From Bradyrhizobium diazoefficiens (GTDB lineage Bacteria; Pseudomonadota; Alphaproteobacteria; Rhizobiales; Xanthobacteraceae), in contig NZ_JAFCKW010000002.1 of the NCBI RefSeq assembly GCF_018129965.1, positions 124,001 through 188,000 on the forward strand: 64,000 nt of DNA, read 5' to 3'. A program made the position numbers and the translations under genes. The notes beneath the pieces are model-generated. The model did no database searches. It was not told where the DNA came from and worked only from the letters and a program-made list of their open reading frames with translations. Positions within the stretch are counted from its first letter, which is position 1, and every line of letters starts with the position of its first letter. This document shows positions 18,815 through 27,312 of the stretch, piece after piece.

Positions 18815-19489
18815 TTACGGCGTCATCAGGCTGTGCGCCGCGGCCGGCAGGTCGCGCATGTGATGAATCAGCCGGTCGGGCTTCAGCTCGGCGATCGGCA
18901 CATCCGTATAGCCGAAGCTGACCCCGATCACGGGCACCCCGGCCCGGCGGGCCACGCCCACATCGGTTCCGGCATCGCCGACCATGATGCTGGCCTTCAC
19001 ATCCCCGCCGGCACGCGCAACCGTCTCGCGGAAAATGGTCGGATCCGGCTTCTGGACGCCAAAGGTGTCGGCACCACAGATCGCCGCGAAGCGTCGGCTC
19101 ATGTCGAGCTGGTCCAATAGCCGCTTCGACAGCCATTCCAGCTTGTTGGTGCAGACCGCCAGCCGGTGGCCCTGGGCGGCAAAATGGTCGAGAGCGGCCT
19201 CCAGCCCCTCGAACGGACGGGATTCGACCGCGATATGGTCGGCATAATAGGCGATGAAATCCGCCGTCATCCGGTCCATATCCGCGACGCTCACCGCGCG
19301 GCCCTCGGCCTCCAGGCCCCGTTCGATCAGCTTGCGGGCGCCGGCGCCGATCATGTTGCGGGCCGAGGCCATCGGGACAGGCGGCAGCCCCTCGCGATCG
19401 AGCACATAATTCAGGGCGGTGATCAGGTCGGGCGCCGTATCCACGAGCGTGCCGTCGAGATCGAAGACGAGGGTGTAGGGGGAGGTCAT
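18815..19489 (-). CDS. gph: Phosphoglycolate phosphatase (HAD family)
   Basis: Gph dephosphorylates 2-phosphoglycolate. This 224-residue HAD hydrolase has the nucleophile motif FDLDGTLVDTAPD, motif II around AVCTNK, and motif III/IV (KPDP ... MVGDAGTDVGVARRAG). The ATG at 19489 (MTSPYTLVFDLDGT) is chosen; an upstream in-frame ATG at 19525 adds a non-conserved tail. It is divergent from rpiA, a pentose-phosphate enzyme, a pairing that fits sugar phosphate salvage. Other HAD substrates cannot be excluded. Confidence 0.9.
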   Translation of the reverse strand: MTSPYTLVFDLDGTLVDTAPDLITALNYVLDREGLPPVPMASARNMIGAGARKLIERGLEAEGRAVSVADMDRMTADFIAYYADHIAVESRPFEGLEAALDHFAAQGHRLAVCTNKLEWLSKRLLDQLDMSRRFAAICGADTFGVQKPDPTIFRETVARAGGDVKASIMVGDAGTDVGVARRAGVPVIGVSFGYTDVPIAELKPDRLIHHMRDLPAAAHSLMTP

Positions 19490-19644
19490 GGTCAAAGCGC
19501 TACCGGGAGGGCCGGACCTGCGCAAGGGGCGGGGCCATAAGATCAGCTTATGGGCCTGTTCCCGCCGGGAAAACGAGGCTACATAGGCCGCCGCAAGCGG
19601 CCAGACTCGGCGGCATACTCGAGTGATTCAAGGGCGGGCGCATC

Positions 19645-20370
19645 GTGAATATGGACCAGTTGAAGCGGCAGGCTGCGGCGCGCGCCCTCGAGGAGGTGCG
19701 TGACGGCATGCAGCTCGGGCTCGGCACCGGCTCGACCGCCAAGCATTTCGTCGAGCTGCTCGGCGAGCGCGTCGCCGCCGGGCTCAAGGTGATCGGCGTG
19801 CCGACCTCCGAGGCGACGCGGCTCGATGCGTTGCGCTGCGGCGTGCCGCTGACCACGCTGGACGAGATCGACCATCTCGACATCACCATCGACGGTGCCG
19901 ATGAGATCGACCCCGAGCTCAATCTGATCAAGGGCGGTGGCGGCGCGCTGCTGCGCGAGAAGATCGTGGCGGCCGCTTCGGATCGCATGATCGTGATTGC
20001 CGACGACACCAAATGGGTGCCGACGCTGGGCCGCTTTCCGCTGCCGGTCGAGGTGATTCCGTTCGGGCTTGGCGCAACGCGCCGCGCGATCGAGAAGGCA
20101 TTTGCGGAATGCGGCGTTTCCGGGCAAATGGCGGTCCGCAAGGCCAAGGGCGGCGGCAAGGACGGCCACGTTTTCGTCACCGACGGCGGCCACTGGATCC
20201 TCGATGCCGAGCTCGGACGCATCGTGGATCCGCCCGGCCTCGCCAAGGCGCTGAGTACGATCCCCGGCGTGGTCGAGCATGGGCTTTTCATCGGCTTGGC
20301 CAGCTCGGCTGTTTTGGCGGGTGGCGAGGGAATCCGCGTGATTGAACGGCGAAAGCCGAGAGGAGACTAG
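19645..20370 (+). CDS. rpiA: Ribose-5-phosphate isomerase A
   Basis: RpiA interconverts ribose-5-phosphate and ribulose-5-phosphate. The 241-residue protein carries the family motifs [35 protein letters not shown] (catalytic acid and phosphate loop) and [11 protein letters not shown]. The start is GTG at 19645 behind AAGGGCGGG, with an ATG at 19651 as an alternative. The following DUF2059 gene begins two bases after its stop, so the two are cotranscribed. Confidence 0.95.
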   Translation: MNMDQLKRQAAARALEEVRDGMQLGLGTGSTAKHFVELLGERVAAGLKVIGVPTSEATRLDALRCGVPLTTLDEIDHLDITIDGADEIDPELNLIKGGGGALLREKIVAAASDRMIVIADDTKWVPTLGRFPLPVEVIPFGLGATRRAIEKAFAECGVSGQMAVRKAKGGGKDGHVFVTDGGHWILDAELGRIVDPPGLAKALSTIPGVVEHGLFIGLASSAVLAGGEGIRVIERRKPRGD

Positions 20371-20372
20371 GA

Positions 20373-20924
20373 ATGACGAACGTCTTGAAGTTCTTGCCGG
20401 CCGCGACCCTCGCTGTGGGACTGGCGTTTTTGGCCGCTCCGGCCATCGCGCAGCAGCCGGCACCGGCCCAGCCCAAGGCAGCCGCCGCCCCGGCCCAGCC
20501 GAAATCGACGCCGGCCGCGATCGCGGCGGCCAAGGAGATCCTGCAGATCAAGAACGCCACCGCGATGTATGCCGGTGCGGTGCCTGGCCTCGTGGAGAAG
20601 ACCAAGATCGCGCTGACGCAGCAGAACCTCAACTACCAGAAGGACCTCAACGAGGTCGCCCCGATCGTCGCCCAGCAGCTCGCCGGCCGCCAGAACGAGA
20701 TCGGCGAGGGCATGGCGCAGATCTATGCCAGCGAGTTCACCGAGCAGGAGCTGAAGGATCTGGTCGCCTTCTACAAGTCGCCGCTCGGCAAGAAGCTGAT
20801 CGACGCCGAGCCGCGCGCCATCGGCCTCAGCATGGCGTTCATGAATTCCTGGGCCCAGAACTTCGCCGAGACCGTGATGGGGGCCTTCCGCGCCGAGATG
20901 CGCAAGCGTGGCAAGGAAATCTGA
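20373..20924 (+). CDS. DUF2059 periplasmic protein
   Basis: The 183-residue protein has a signal peptide (FLPAATLAVGLAFLAAPAIA), an Ala/Pro/Lys-rich linker and a helical DUF2059 domain with the usual FTEQELKDLVAFYKSPLGKK motif (about residues 125-145). It follows rpiA with a two-base gap. The domain is widespread in proteobacteria; its biochemical role is not known to me. Confidence 0.9.
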   Translation: MTNVLKFLPAATLAVGLAFLAAPAIAQQPAPAQPKAAAAPAQPKSTPAAIAAAKEILQIKNATAMYAGAVPGLVEKTKIALTQQNLNYQKDLNEVAPIVAQQLAGRQNEIGEGMAQIYASEFTEQELKDLVAFYKSPLGKKLIDAEPRAIGLSMAFMNSWAQNFAETVMGAFRAEMRKRGKEI

Positions 20925-20970
20925 CGATACCTATCTAGTCAGGAGTTGATGACAGAGGTCGGAGTGGACA

Positions 20971-22359
20971 ATGGCTGAATTCGACGTCGACCTCTTTGTC
21001 ATCGGTGGCGGCTCGGGCGGCGTGCGTGCCGCCCGCATCGCGGCCGGCTACGGCGCCCGCGTGATGATCGCCGAAGAGTACCGCATGGGCGGGACCTGCG
21101 TGATCCGCGGCTGCGTGCCCAAGAAGCTGTTCGTCATCGGCTCGCATGTTCGTCACGAACTCGAGGACGCCGCCGGTTTCGGCTGGACCGTTCCGCCCGC
21201 CAGCTTCGACTGGCCGACGCTGATCGCCAACAAGGACAAGGAAATCGCGCGGCTGGAGGCGGCCTACACCGCCAATGTCGAGAAGTCCGGCGCGCAGATC
21301 GTCAAGAGCCGCGCGGTGATCGAGGACAAGCACACCGTCCGCCTGCTCGAGAACGACCGCAAGATTACGGCCAGATACATCCTGATCGCCACCGGCGGCG
21401 CGCCCAACCACGGCGCCTCGATACCGGGGATCGAGCACGTGATCTCCTCGAACGAGGCGTTTCACCTCAAGAAGCTGCCGAAGCGGATCGTGATCCAGGG
21501 CGGCGGCTATATCGCGCTCGAATTCGCCGGCATCTTCGCCGGCTTCGGCTCCGACGTCACCGTGATCTATCGCGGCGACAACATCCTGCGCGGCTTCGAC
21601 GAGGACGTTCGCAGCCACGTTCGCGCCGAGATGGAGAAGCAGGGCATCACCATCCTGACCGGCTGCACGGTCGCGAAGGTCGATCGCCACGGGGACGAGT
21701 TCACGACGCATCTGTCGAACGGCTCGAGCATCGCCTCAGACCAGGTGATGTTCGCGATCGGCCGTCATCCCGCCGTCGCCAATCTCGGCCTTGAGAAGGC
21801 GGGCGTCGCGATCAACCCCGCCAATGGCGGCATCGCGGTCGATCATTTCTCGAAGAGCTCGGTCGACAGCATCTATGCGATCGGCGACGTCACCCATCGC
21901 TTCAACCTGACGCCGGTCGCGATCCGCGAGGGGCACGCCTTCGCCGACACCGTGTTCGGCAAGCGCGAGGTGCAGGTCGATCATTCCTCGATTCCGACCG
22001 CCGTGTTCTCGCAGCCGGAGGTCGGCACGGTCGGTCTGACGGAAACCGAGGCGCGTGCGCAGTTCAGTCATGTCGACATCTACAAGACCACGTTCCGCCC
22101 GATCAAGGCGACGATGTCGGGGCGCGACACCCGGGTGCTGATGAAGCTCGTCGTCGACGGCGCGACCGATCGCGTGCTCGGCTGTCACATCGTCGGCGAC
22201 ACCGCCGCCGAGGTGACGCAGGTGGTCGCGATCGCGATCAAGATGAAGGCCACCAAGGCCGATTTCGATTCGACCATCGCGCTGCATCCGACTGCGGCTG
22301 AAGAGCTGGTCACCATGCGCACGCCGACCGCCCGCCACGTGCGTCAGGCGGCGGAGTAG
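20971..22359 (+). CDS. gor: Glutathione-disulfide reductase
   Basis: This 462-residue flavoenzyme reduces glutathione disulfide with NADPH. Visible are the FAD-binding Rossmann motif (VIGGGSGGVRAAR), the redox-active disulphide GGTCVIRGCVPKKL, the second nucleotide-binding motif (IQGGGYIALEFAGIFAGFG), the FAD-contact YAIGDVTHR and the C-terminal catalytic HPTAAEE. It follows the DUF2059 gene by 46 bases and may share its transcript. It ends eight bases from the stop of a convergent small gene. Confidence 0.95.
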   Translation: MAEFDVDLFVIGGGSGGVRAARIAAGYGARVMIAEEYRMGGTCVIRGCVPKKLFVIGSHVRHELEDAAGFGWTVPPASFDWPTLIANKDKEIARLEAAYTANVEKSGAQIVKSRAVIEDKHTVRLLENDRKITARYILIATGGAPNHGASIPGIEHVISSNEAFHLKKLPKRIVIQGGGYIALEFAGIFAGFGSDVTVIYRGDNILRGFDEDVRSHVRAEMEKQGITILTGCTVAKVDRHGDEFTTHLSNGSSIASDQVMFAIGRHPAVANLGLEKAGVAINPANGGIAVDHFSKSSVDSIYAIGDVTHRFNLTPVAIREGHAFADTVFGKREVQVDHSSIPTAVFSQPEVGTVGLTETEARAQFSHVDIYKTTFRPIKATMSGRDTRVLMKLVVDGATDRVLGCHIVGDTAAEVTQVVAIAIKMKATKADFDSTIALHPTAAEELVTMRTPTARHVRQAAE

Positions 22360-22367
22360 GAGCCTGC

Positions 22368-22631
22368 TCAGCGCGCAAGTTCCTGTCGCGCGGCAGGTTC
22401 GGCACTCGGCGCCAGAGGCGCCTTGTGCATCGAAACGAATGTTCGTCCCATGGTGACGTTCTTCTGGGCGCGGATCTGCGAATTATCGTAGGTCCAGCAT
22501 TCCCCGGAATCGTCGAGGAACACGACCCAGAGCAGATTGAACTCCGCTCCGTAGTCGATAAGGGCATGGGCGTAGCCGTCGCCCTTGGGCGTGACGACGG
22601 GGATGGCGGGGTTCAGCTGCAGAATGGACAC
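22368..22631 (-). CDS. Small hypothetical protein, 87 aa, with EcfG-type promoter
   Basis: I do not recognise a named family. The 87-residue protein looks like a compact beta fold (YAHALIDYGAEFNLLWVVFLD, then DSGECWTYDNSQIRAQKN) with an Ala/Glu/Arg-rich tail. The core carries an acidic and aromatic stretch (DDSGECWTYDN). A perfect EcfG-type promoter lies 30 bases upstream (see 22661-22685), which supports it as a real gene of the general stress response. It converges on gor. Confidence 0.75.
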   Translation of the reverse strand: MSILQLNPAIPVVTPKGDGYAHALIDYGAEFNLLWVVFLDDSGECWTYDNSQIRAQKNVTMGRTFVSMHKAPLAPSAEPAARQELAR

Positions 22632-22660
22632 GGAAGCTCCGGGGTTTGAATTCCCGGGTC

Positions 22661-22685
22661 AACGTGGGGTCGCGAGCTCCGTTCC
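22661..22685 (-). promoter_or_regulatory. EcfG (general stress sigma factor) promoter
   Basis: On the minus strand the sequence is GGAAC (-35, 22685-22681), 16 bases, then CGTT (-10, 22664-22661). This equals the alphaproteobacterial EcfG/PhyR consensus GGAAC-N16-CGTT. The -10 element lies about 30 bases before the ATG of the 87-aa gene at 22631. Confidence 0.8.
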
Positions 22686-22738
22686 TACGGATCGGTGCAC
22701 GCGACCACGGCCGCGAAAGAGCAGGAAGAAGCAACCGG

Positions 22739-23914
22739 CTAACGTCCCGGTCGCATCACGACCTTGATGACGCCGGCTTCCTTGTCTCGGAATTTCTGGT
22801 ACATCTCGGGTGCGTCTTCGAGGCTGGCTGGATGTGTCACCACGAAGCTTGGATCGATTTCGCCCGCGACGATCTTGGCGAGCAAGGGTTTGGTGTAGGC
22901 CTGAACGTGGGTCTGGCCGGTCTTGATGGTCAGTCCCTTGTTCATGGCAGCACCGAGCGGGATCTTGTCGCCCATTCCGACATAGACACCGGGAATCGAG
23001 ATGGTGCCCGCCTTGCGACAGGCCATGATGGCCTGGCGGAGAACGTGAACACGGTCGGTCGCCAGAAAGGTCGCGGCCTTGACCTTGTCGAGCACCGCAT
23101 CTGCCGCGCCGTGGCCCGCGGCTTCGCAGCCGACCGCGTCGATGCAACTGTCCGGACCGCGCTTGTTGGTTCGCCGCATCAGCTCTTCATGGACGTCGGC
23201 CTTCGAGAAATCGATGGTCTCGGCGCCGCCGGCTTCCGCCATATCGAGCCGCTCCGCCACTTCGTCGATGGCGATGACGCGTCCTGCTCCCAGCATCAGG
23301 GCCGAGCGAATGGCAAACTGGCCAACGGGCCCGCATCCCCAGATCGCCACCGTATCGCCCGGCTCGATCTGCGCATTGACGGCGGCCATGTAGCCCGTCG
23401 GGAAGATGTCGGAGAGGAACAGTGCCTGCTCGTCCGTGATGCTGTCGGGAACCCTGATCGGTCCGATATCGGCCATCGGCACGCGCAGGTACTCCGCTTG
23501 CCCGCCTGAATAGCCACCCAGCATGTGGCTGAAGCCAAACAGTCCGGCGGGCGATTGACCCATGGCCTTCGCCGCCATCTCGGCGTTCGGATTGGTGCGG
23601 TCGCAACAGGAGAACAGTCCCTGCTTGCAAAACCAGCAATCTCCGCAACTGATCGTGAAGGGAACCACGACGCGGTCGCCGATCTTCAGATCCGTCACTT
23701 CAGATCCCAGTTCGATCACCTCGCCCATGTTCTCATGCCCGAGGATGTCGCCGCTCTCCATGGTCGGCTGGTACCCGTCGAACAGGTGCAAGTCGGAGCC
23801 GCAAATGGCACACGCCGTGATCTTGATGATGGCATCGCGCGGATGCTGGATCTTGGGATCCGGAACCGTGTCCACGCGAACGTCGCCTTTGCCGTGCCAA
23901 CACAATGCGCGCAT
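22739..23914 (-). CDS. Zinc-dependent alcohol dehydrogenase, formaldehyde-dehydrogenase-like
   Basis: This 391-residue member of the medium-chain dehydrogenase family has the catalytic zinc ligands ([13 protein letters not shown], then GHENMGEV) and the structural-zinc lobe ([15 protein letters not shown]). Its Rossmann fold shows [16 protein letters not shown] and then an acidic residue (AIDEV) that suggests NAD preference. The overall layout resembles the glutathione-independent formaldehyde dehydrogenase branch; the substrate is not certain. It has an EcfG-like promoter (23977-24001), so its expression probably rises in general stress. Confidence 0.9.
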   Translation of the reverse strand: MRALCWHGKGDVRVDTVPDPKIQHPRDAIIKITACAICGSDLHLFDGYQPTMESGDILGHENMGEVIELGSEVTDLKIGDRVVVPFTISCGDCWFCKQGLFSCCDRTNPNAEMAAKAMGQSPAGLFGFSHMLGGYSGGQAEYLRVPMADIGPIRVPDSITDEQALFLSDIFPTGYMAAVNAQIEPGDTVAIWGCGPVGQFAIRSALMLGAGRVIAIDEVAERLDMAEAGGAETIDFSKADVHEELMRRTNKRGPDSCIDAVGCEAAGHGAADAVLDKVKAATFLATDRVHVLRQAIMACRKAGTISIPGVYVGMGDKIPLGAAMNKGLTIKTGQTHVQAYTKPLLAKIVAGEIDPSFVVTHPASLEDAPEMYQKFRDKEAGVIKVVMRPGR

Positions 23915-23976
23915 GTTGTGATCTCCATGTGAGGGGGGAACGGCATGCGCAATTGCGTGTCATGTCGCGTCGAGGC

Positions 23977-24001
23977 AACAGGAGCGACGGAGAGATGTTC
24001 C
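23977..24001 (-). promoter_or_regulatory. EcfG-type promoter for the alcohol dehydrogenase
   Basis: Minus-strand GGAAC (24001-23997), 16 bases, then TGTT (23980-23977) matches GGAAC-N16-cGTT with one change in the weakly conserved first -10 base. The -10 element is about 63 bases upstream of the gene's ATG at 23914. The -35 is preceded by TTA, as in the two weaker sites at 24253 and 24781. Confidence 0.7.
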
Positions 24002-24252
24002 TAATTCCGATGAATGCACCCAATCGTCCGGTGCATGCGACCTATCTGTCGACCGGGACATTCATCAATCAGTGGCGCTGACCCGCGTGCAAGAACGCTT
24101 GGCAGACCTCCGCCGAGCCCGAGAGCAGCACCATCCCCCATCGAGCGGTTCGCCGATGACGCCACGCGCGAGCCATCGAGGCGCACAAGTGGCGCGTGGC
24201 TCTCTCAAGCCGAACCACGGGGGTCGGCTCGAAGGCTCGACGACGCCGGTTA

Positions 24253-24277
24253 GGAACGAACCTTCGTGGGTCCGATT
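24253..24277 (+). promoter_or_regulatory. Possible EcfG-like promoter (weak) before the DUF3551 gene
   Basis: GGAAC (24253-24257) is followed after 16 bases by GATT in place of CGTT, about 38 bases before the ATG at 24315. The -35 block TTAGGAACGAAC is repeated before the gene at 24835. The -10 mismatch makes this tentative. Confidence 0.35.
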
Positions 24278-24314
24278 GAGGCTTCCAGGACCATCTGGAT
24301 CTGAGGAGCCGAAC

Positions 24315-24548
24315 ATGCGCAAGATTCTCATCATATTGGCGTTGGCCGCCGGGACGGTCTCGCTCGCGGGCTCGCGAGACGCGGAGGCGCAGGACTATCG
24401 CTGGTGCCTTCAGGGTAGGCAGACCGGCTATCCCGGCGACTGCAACTATCAGACACGCGCACAATGCATGGCGTCGGCATCCGGCCGCAACGCGGGATGC
24501 GGCATCAACCCGCGTGCGGCTTTTGCGCAGCGGCGTCCGCGCTCCTGA
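24315..24548 (+). CDS. DUF3551 small secreted protein
   Basis: This 77-residue protein has a signal peptide (MRKILIILALAAGTVSLAG ... AEA) and the DUF3551 pattern: YRWCLQG, then YPGDCNYQTRAQCMASASG, then GCGINP, with four cysteines likely paired. The ATG follows a GAGGAG ribosome-binding site. The family is strongly expanded in Bradyrhizobium. Its function is unknown; its position within the stress cassette suggests a periplasmic stress role. Confidence 0.85.
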   Translation: MRKILIILALAAGTVSLAGSRDAEAQDYRWCLQGRQTGYPGDCNYQTRAQCMASASGRNAGCGINPRAAFAQRRPRS

Positions 24549-24596
24549 CGCAAGCTCGAGCTCAAGCTTGATCCCCCGGACTACGGGAGCCCTGAC

Positions 24597-24749
24597 GTGG
24601 ACAAAGACAAGAGCGAGCACGTCGTCGAGACGGCAGTCGAAGCGCGCCAGGGCGAGCTGGGACCGAGCGTCTTGCTGCTGCTGGGTGTGAGTGTCGGACT
24701 GGCGGTTCTCATTCTGGCCGTGACGTGGATGATTTTCTTTAGAACGTAA
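24597..24749 (+). CDS. Small single-span membrane protein with EARQG motif, 50 aa
   Basis: A GTG start behind GGGAG gives 50 residues: a hydrophilic N-terminus containing VEARQGELG, one hydrophobic helix (VLLLLGVSVGLAVLILAVTWMI) and a short basic end (FFRT). I recall short membrane proteins with a TEARQG-like motif as common in rhizobia, with unknown role. It lies in the same direction as, and between, the DUF3551 and PepSY-like genes. Confidence 0.68.
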   Translation: MDKDKSEHVVETAVEARQGELGPSVLLLLGVSVGLAVLILAVTWMIFFRT

Positions 24750-24780
24750 GCGCGTCAGCGCGGTCTCGGTATGTGGCTTA

Positions 24781-24805
24781 GGAACGAACGCTCCGATCGG
24801 GGCTT
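24781..24805 (+). promoter_or_regulatory. Possible EcfG-like promoter (weak) before the PepSY-like gene
   Basis: GGAAC (24781-24785) is followed after 16 bases by GCTT instead of CGTT, 30 bases before the ATG at 24835. The block TTAGGAACGAAC is the same as that at 24251. The match is partial. Confidence 0.35.
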
Positions 24806-24834
24806 GGCTCAGTCCTTAGTCACTGGAGACAATC

Positions 24835-25170
24835 ATGAAGCGCCCATCACTCTACGTTTGCATTTCCTTGTTGGCTGCGGCCACCGCGTTCGCAGCCGCT
24901 CCCGCTTCAGCGCAAAATCCCCCGGCGCAGTCCGGACCAAACAACAACGCGGTCAACAGTGCGGGTCAGAACAACTCCGACGCGCCGGTCGCGGGTCGCA
25001 ACAGTTTCACCGAAGGTCAGGCCAGATCGCGGATCGAGGACGCCGGCTACGCCAACGTCACCGAACTGAAGAAGGACGACAAGGGCGTTTGGCGCGGCCA
25101 GGCCAGCAAGGGCGGCTCCGCCACTGCTGTCAGCGTCGATTTCCAGGGCAACGTCAATTCGGCCAAATAA
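24835..25170 (+). CDS. Periplasmic PepSY-like protein, 111 aa
   Basis: The protein has a signal peptide (ending in APASAQ), a low-complexity Asn/Gln/Ser/Pro segment (residues about 27-55) and a compact C-terminal domain (FTEGQARSRIEDAGYANV ... GVWRGQASKGG ... VSVDFQGNV) of the PepSY-like fold seen in small periplasmic rhizobial proteins. The start is the ATG at 24835 after GGAGAC. The next gene begins 28 bases later and is likely cotranscribed. Its role is unknown. Confidence 0.8.
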   Translation: MKRPSLYVCISLLAAATAFAAAPASAQNPPAQSGPNNNAVNSAGQNNSDAPVAGRNSFTEGQARSRIEDAGYANVTELKKDDKGVWRGQASKGGSATAVSVDFQGNVNSAK

Positions 25171-25198
25171 GCTTCGACCAAGTAAGCAAGGATTCAAA

Positions 25199-25819
25199 AT
25201 GACCGTTACAATCTCACGGCTTTACGACGACTACACCATCGCGCAGCAGGCGGTTCAGCGCCTTGAAGCTGCCGGCGTGCCGCATTCGGACATCAGCATC
25301 GTCGCCAACAATTCCGACGGCTGGTACAACACCGACAAGAAGGTGGATCGTGACCACGATGGCGTTGACGATCGCGCTGAAGGTGCAGGCACGGGCGCCG
25401 GGATCGGTGCGGGCGTGGGTGGCGCGGCGGGACTTCTAGCCGGCCTCGGCCTGCTCGCGATCCCCGGACTCGGTCCCGTCGTCGCGGCCGGTTGGCTCGC
25501 CGCGACTGCGGTCGGTGCGGCTGCAGGCGCTGCGACCGGTGGTGTCGTCGGCGCGCTGACTGAAGCCGGGATCTCGAAGGAGGACGCGGATTCTTACGCC
25601 GAGGGCGTTCGTCGCGGCGGCACGCTGGTGTCGGCGCGGGTGGCCGATGCCGATCAATCCCGTCTCGACGCGATCCTGAACGAGTCGGCCGTCAATCTGC
25701 GGGACCGCAGCGCTGCGTGGCAGAAGGCGGGCTGGACATCGTTCGACCCCGCCAGCAAGCCCTATGGCGCCGACGAGGTGCGCAAGGAGCGGCAGCTCTA
25801 CGGTGGTTCATTGCGCTAA
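25199..25819 (+). CDS. YflT-like general stress protein
   Basis: The 206-residue protein starts with a short alpha/beta domain of the general stress protein 17M/YflT type (ISRLYDDYTIAQQAVQRLEA ... DISIVANN). A Gly/Ala-rich hydrophobic middle (about residues 65-120: GAGIGAGVGGAAGLLAGLGL) may insert in or lie on a membrane. The segment GISKEDADSYAEGVRRGGTL, typical of this family, follows. It is the last gene of the stress cassette; a strong terminator follows 11 bases after the stop. Confidence 0.85.
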   Translation: MTVTISRLYDDYTIAQQAVQRLEAAGVPHSDISIVANNSDGWYNTDKKVDRDHDGVDDRAEGAGTGAGIGAGVGGAAGLLAGLGLLAIPGLGPVVAAGWLAATAVGAAAGAATGGVVGALTEAGISKEDADSYAEGVRRGGTLVSARVADADQSRLDAILNESAVNLRDRSAAWQKAGWTSFDPASKPYGADEVRKERQLYGGSLR

Positions 25820-25830
25820 AAGAGATCTCG

Positions 25831-25858
25831 ACGGCCCGCTTCGGCGGGCCGTTTTTTT
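25831..25858 (+). terminator. Rho-independent terminator
   Basis: Nine-base-pair perfect stem ACGGCCCGC / GCGGGCCGT around a stable TTCG tetraloop is followed by a T run to 25858. It ends the stress cassette, and on the other strand lies immediately after the stop of the cupin gene. Confidence 0.95.
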
Positions 25859-25861
25859 GCG

Positions 25862-27001
25862 CTACGCGTAGAGATATCCGACCGGCTTGCCCTCGGTGCG
25901 CAGGGGGCGCACGTCCTTCTGCGTGATGATCTGGCCGGCGAGGCCGTCGATCTCGTCGCGCTGGGTCGGAGTCCAGCTGCGAAGCTCGTTCATGCCCTTG
26001 AGCAGGCCGAGGCGGAGAACCTGCGTGTTCTCACCCACGCCTGTGAGGCTGATCGCGGTCTTGCCCGCCGTCACCACGTCACCGGCCGCGAGCTCGAACG
26101 TCTCGCCGGCCTTGTTCTTGAACTCGGCCGTGCCGCGAATGATGCGATGGATCACGACCTCGCCCTTGGCAAAACAGCTGGCGTCGGCGGCGGTCGACGT
26201 GCTTTTCGGCAGCAGCGACTGGCCGCGCGGGTCGGTTGCGATGATGTGGCCGGTGACGAGGTGCCCGCTCGGAATCTCGATGCCGATGTCGCGCACATAG
26301 ACCGGCTGGGCTGATTTGACCGAATTGTCGGTGAGGGGCTTGAACAGCGCGTCCAGCGCCAGCGGGTCCTGCAGCCAGAAGCCCGCGTCGGCCGGACGAT
26401 CATGCAGCGGATGGCTCCAGGCCACGCGCGGCGTCTCGGCTTCGTTGATCTGGTCCGGACCGACGATGGTCGGGTTCGGAAAGGTCGTGGGGTCGGTGAT
26501 GAAGGCCTCGAGGAATTTGCCCGAATAGCCCATCGAGATGGGATCCGGCACCACCGTCTGCGGCGTCTTCAGGTTCTCCTCGGTGGACAGCCCCGACCAG
26601 GTGTAGAAGAGCTGACGATGCACGATCGCGCTTTGCAGCATCACCGCGCCGGGGCCGACATTGTAGAAGCGCCCGTCATAGTCGAAGGTGAACGCGCCCG
26701 AGGTGACCAGCACGAGCTGAAAGCCGCCGGGCGGCAGATGCAGGTGGAAATCGGTGGGACCCGTGTCCGGCAGGTAGATCGGCAGGTTGGTCGCGACTTC
26801 GTGCAGCAGAAAGGTCTCATTGTTGGCGTGAAAGCCTTCATTGGCGCGGTTGTAGAGCGCCTGCGGCCGGTAGGTCGCCTCATATTTCGCATTCTTGTCG
26901 CGGTCGATCGCCACGAAATCCCGGTCGTTGAGGCGAAGCGGCGCGCCGTTCGGGCGGGTGAGGCCGGTGAATTTGATATCGGCGGCAGCATGCACGTTCA
27001 T
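25862..27001 (-). CDS. Cupin-domain protein, two cupin barrels
   Basis: The 379-residue protein shows two cupin-like halves: one around residues 75-135 (DFHLHLPPGGFQLVLVTSGAF, DYDGRFYNVGPGAV) and one at about 235-345 (SGHLVTGHIIATDPRG ... VIHRIIRGTAEFKNKAGETFELAAGDVV). His residues in the first motif (FHLH) could bind a metal. The ATG at 27001 follows a GGAGAA site; an extension to 27127 is unlikely. I do not recognise the specific enzyme; sugar isomerase, dioxygenase or binding roles are all possible. Confidence 0.75.
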   Translation of the reverse strand: MNVHAAADIKFTGLTRPNGAPLRLNDRDFVAIDRDKNAKYEATYRPQALYNRANEGFHANNETFLLHEVATNLPIYLPDTGPTDFHLHLPPGGFQLVLVTSGAFTFDYDGRFYNVGPGAVMLQSAIVHRQLFYTWSGLSTEENLKTPQTVVPDPISMGYSGKFLEAFITDPTTFPNPTIVGPDQINEAETPRVAWSHPLHDRPADAGFWLQDPLALDALFKPLTDNSVKSAQPVYVRDIGIEIPSGHLVTGHIIATDPRGQSLLPKSTSTAADASCFAKGEVVIHRIIRGTAEFKNKAGETFELAAGDVVTAGKTAISLTGVGENTQVLRLGLLKGMNELRSWTPTQRDEIDGLAGQIITQKDVRPLRTEGKPVGYLYA

Positions 27002-27312
27002 GGCATTCTCCGATCTGTACCGGTCATCCGTGCTCGTCGTGGCGAGGCGCGGAGACGGAAGGCCTGAATGCTGCGTTGCGAATTCTGGGCCAGTTCGGTT
27101 CCAGCGGTGTGGTGGTCCGCGCGCCATCGCCGCGCGCGAAAAATCCAGTGGTCGCAGCGGGAGTTAGGCCGATCGATTCGCCGGAAGCGTGTTCCCTTCG
27201 CCGGCGGCGCGATTGCGCGAATGAACCGTCGGCTGTCTAAATTGGCGGCAGACGTGGCGGGGAATGTGCAGGCTTCACGCGGACGGTCAGATTGACCGCA
27301 GGCCGTCCAGGA
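27002..27312. other. Gene-free region between the cupin gene and the zinc-ribbon gene
   Basis: This 311-base stretch should hold the cupin promoter. No known operator, RNA or convincing short gene was seen. Two GTTCC motifs lie here, but neither has a -10 element at EcfG spacing. Confidence 0.35.

Larger units (their letters stand above)
23915..24314. other. 400-base divergent promoter region with inverted repeat
   Basis: No convincing gene lies here. The region holds the EcfG-type promoter of the dehydrogenase on the minus strand, an inverted repeat ATGCACC-N9-GGTGCAT at 24014-24036 that could be an operator, and a weaker GGAAC element at 24253 facing the DUF3551 gene. Confidence 0.5.

Noticed and set aside
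24014..24253. A 79-codon plus-strand frame in the region before the DUF3551 gene
   Set aside because: It has an Arg/Pro/Ser-rich composition and no ribosome-binding site, and it overlaps promoter elements.
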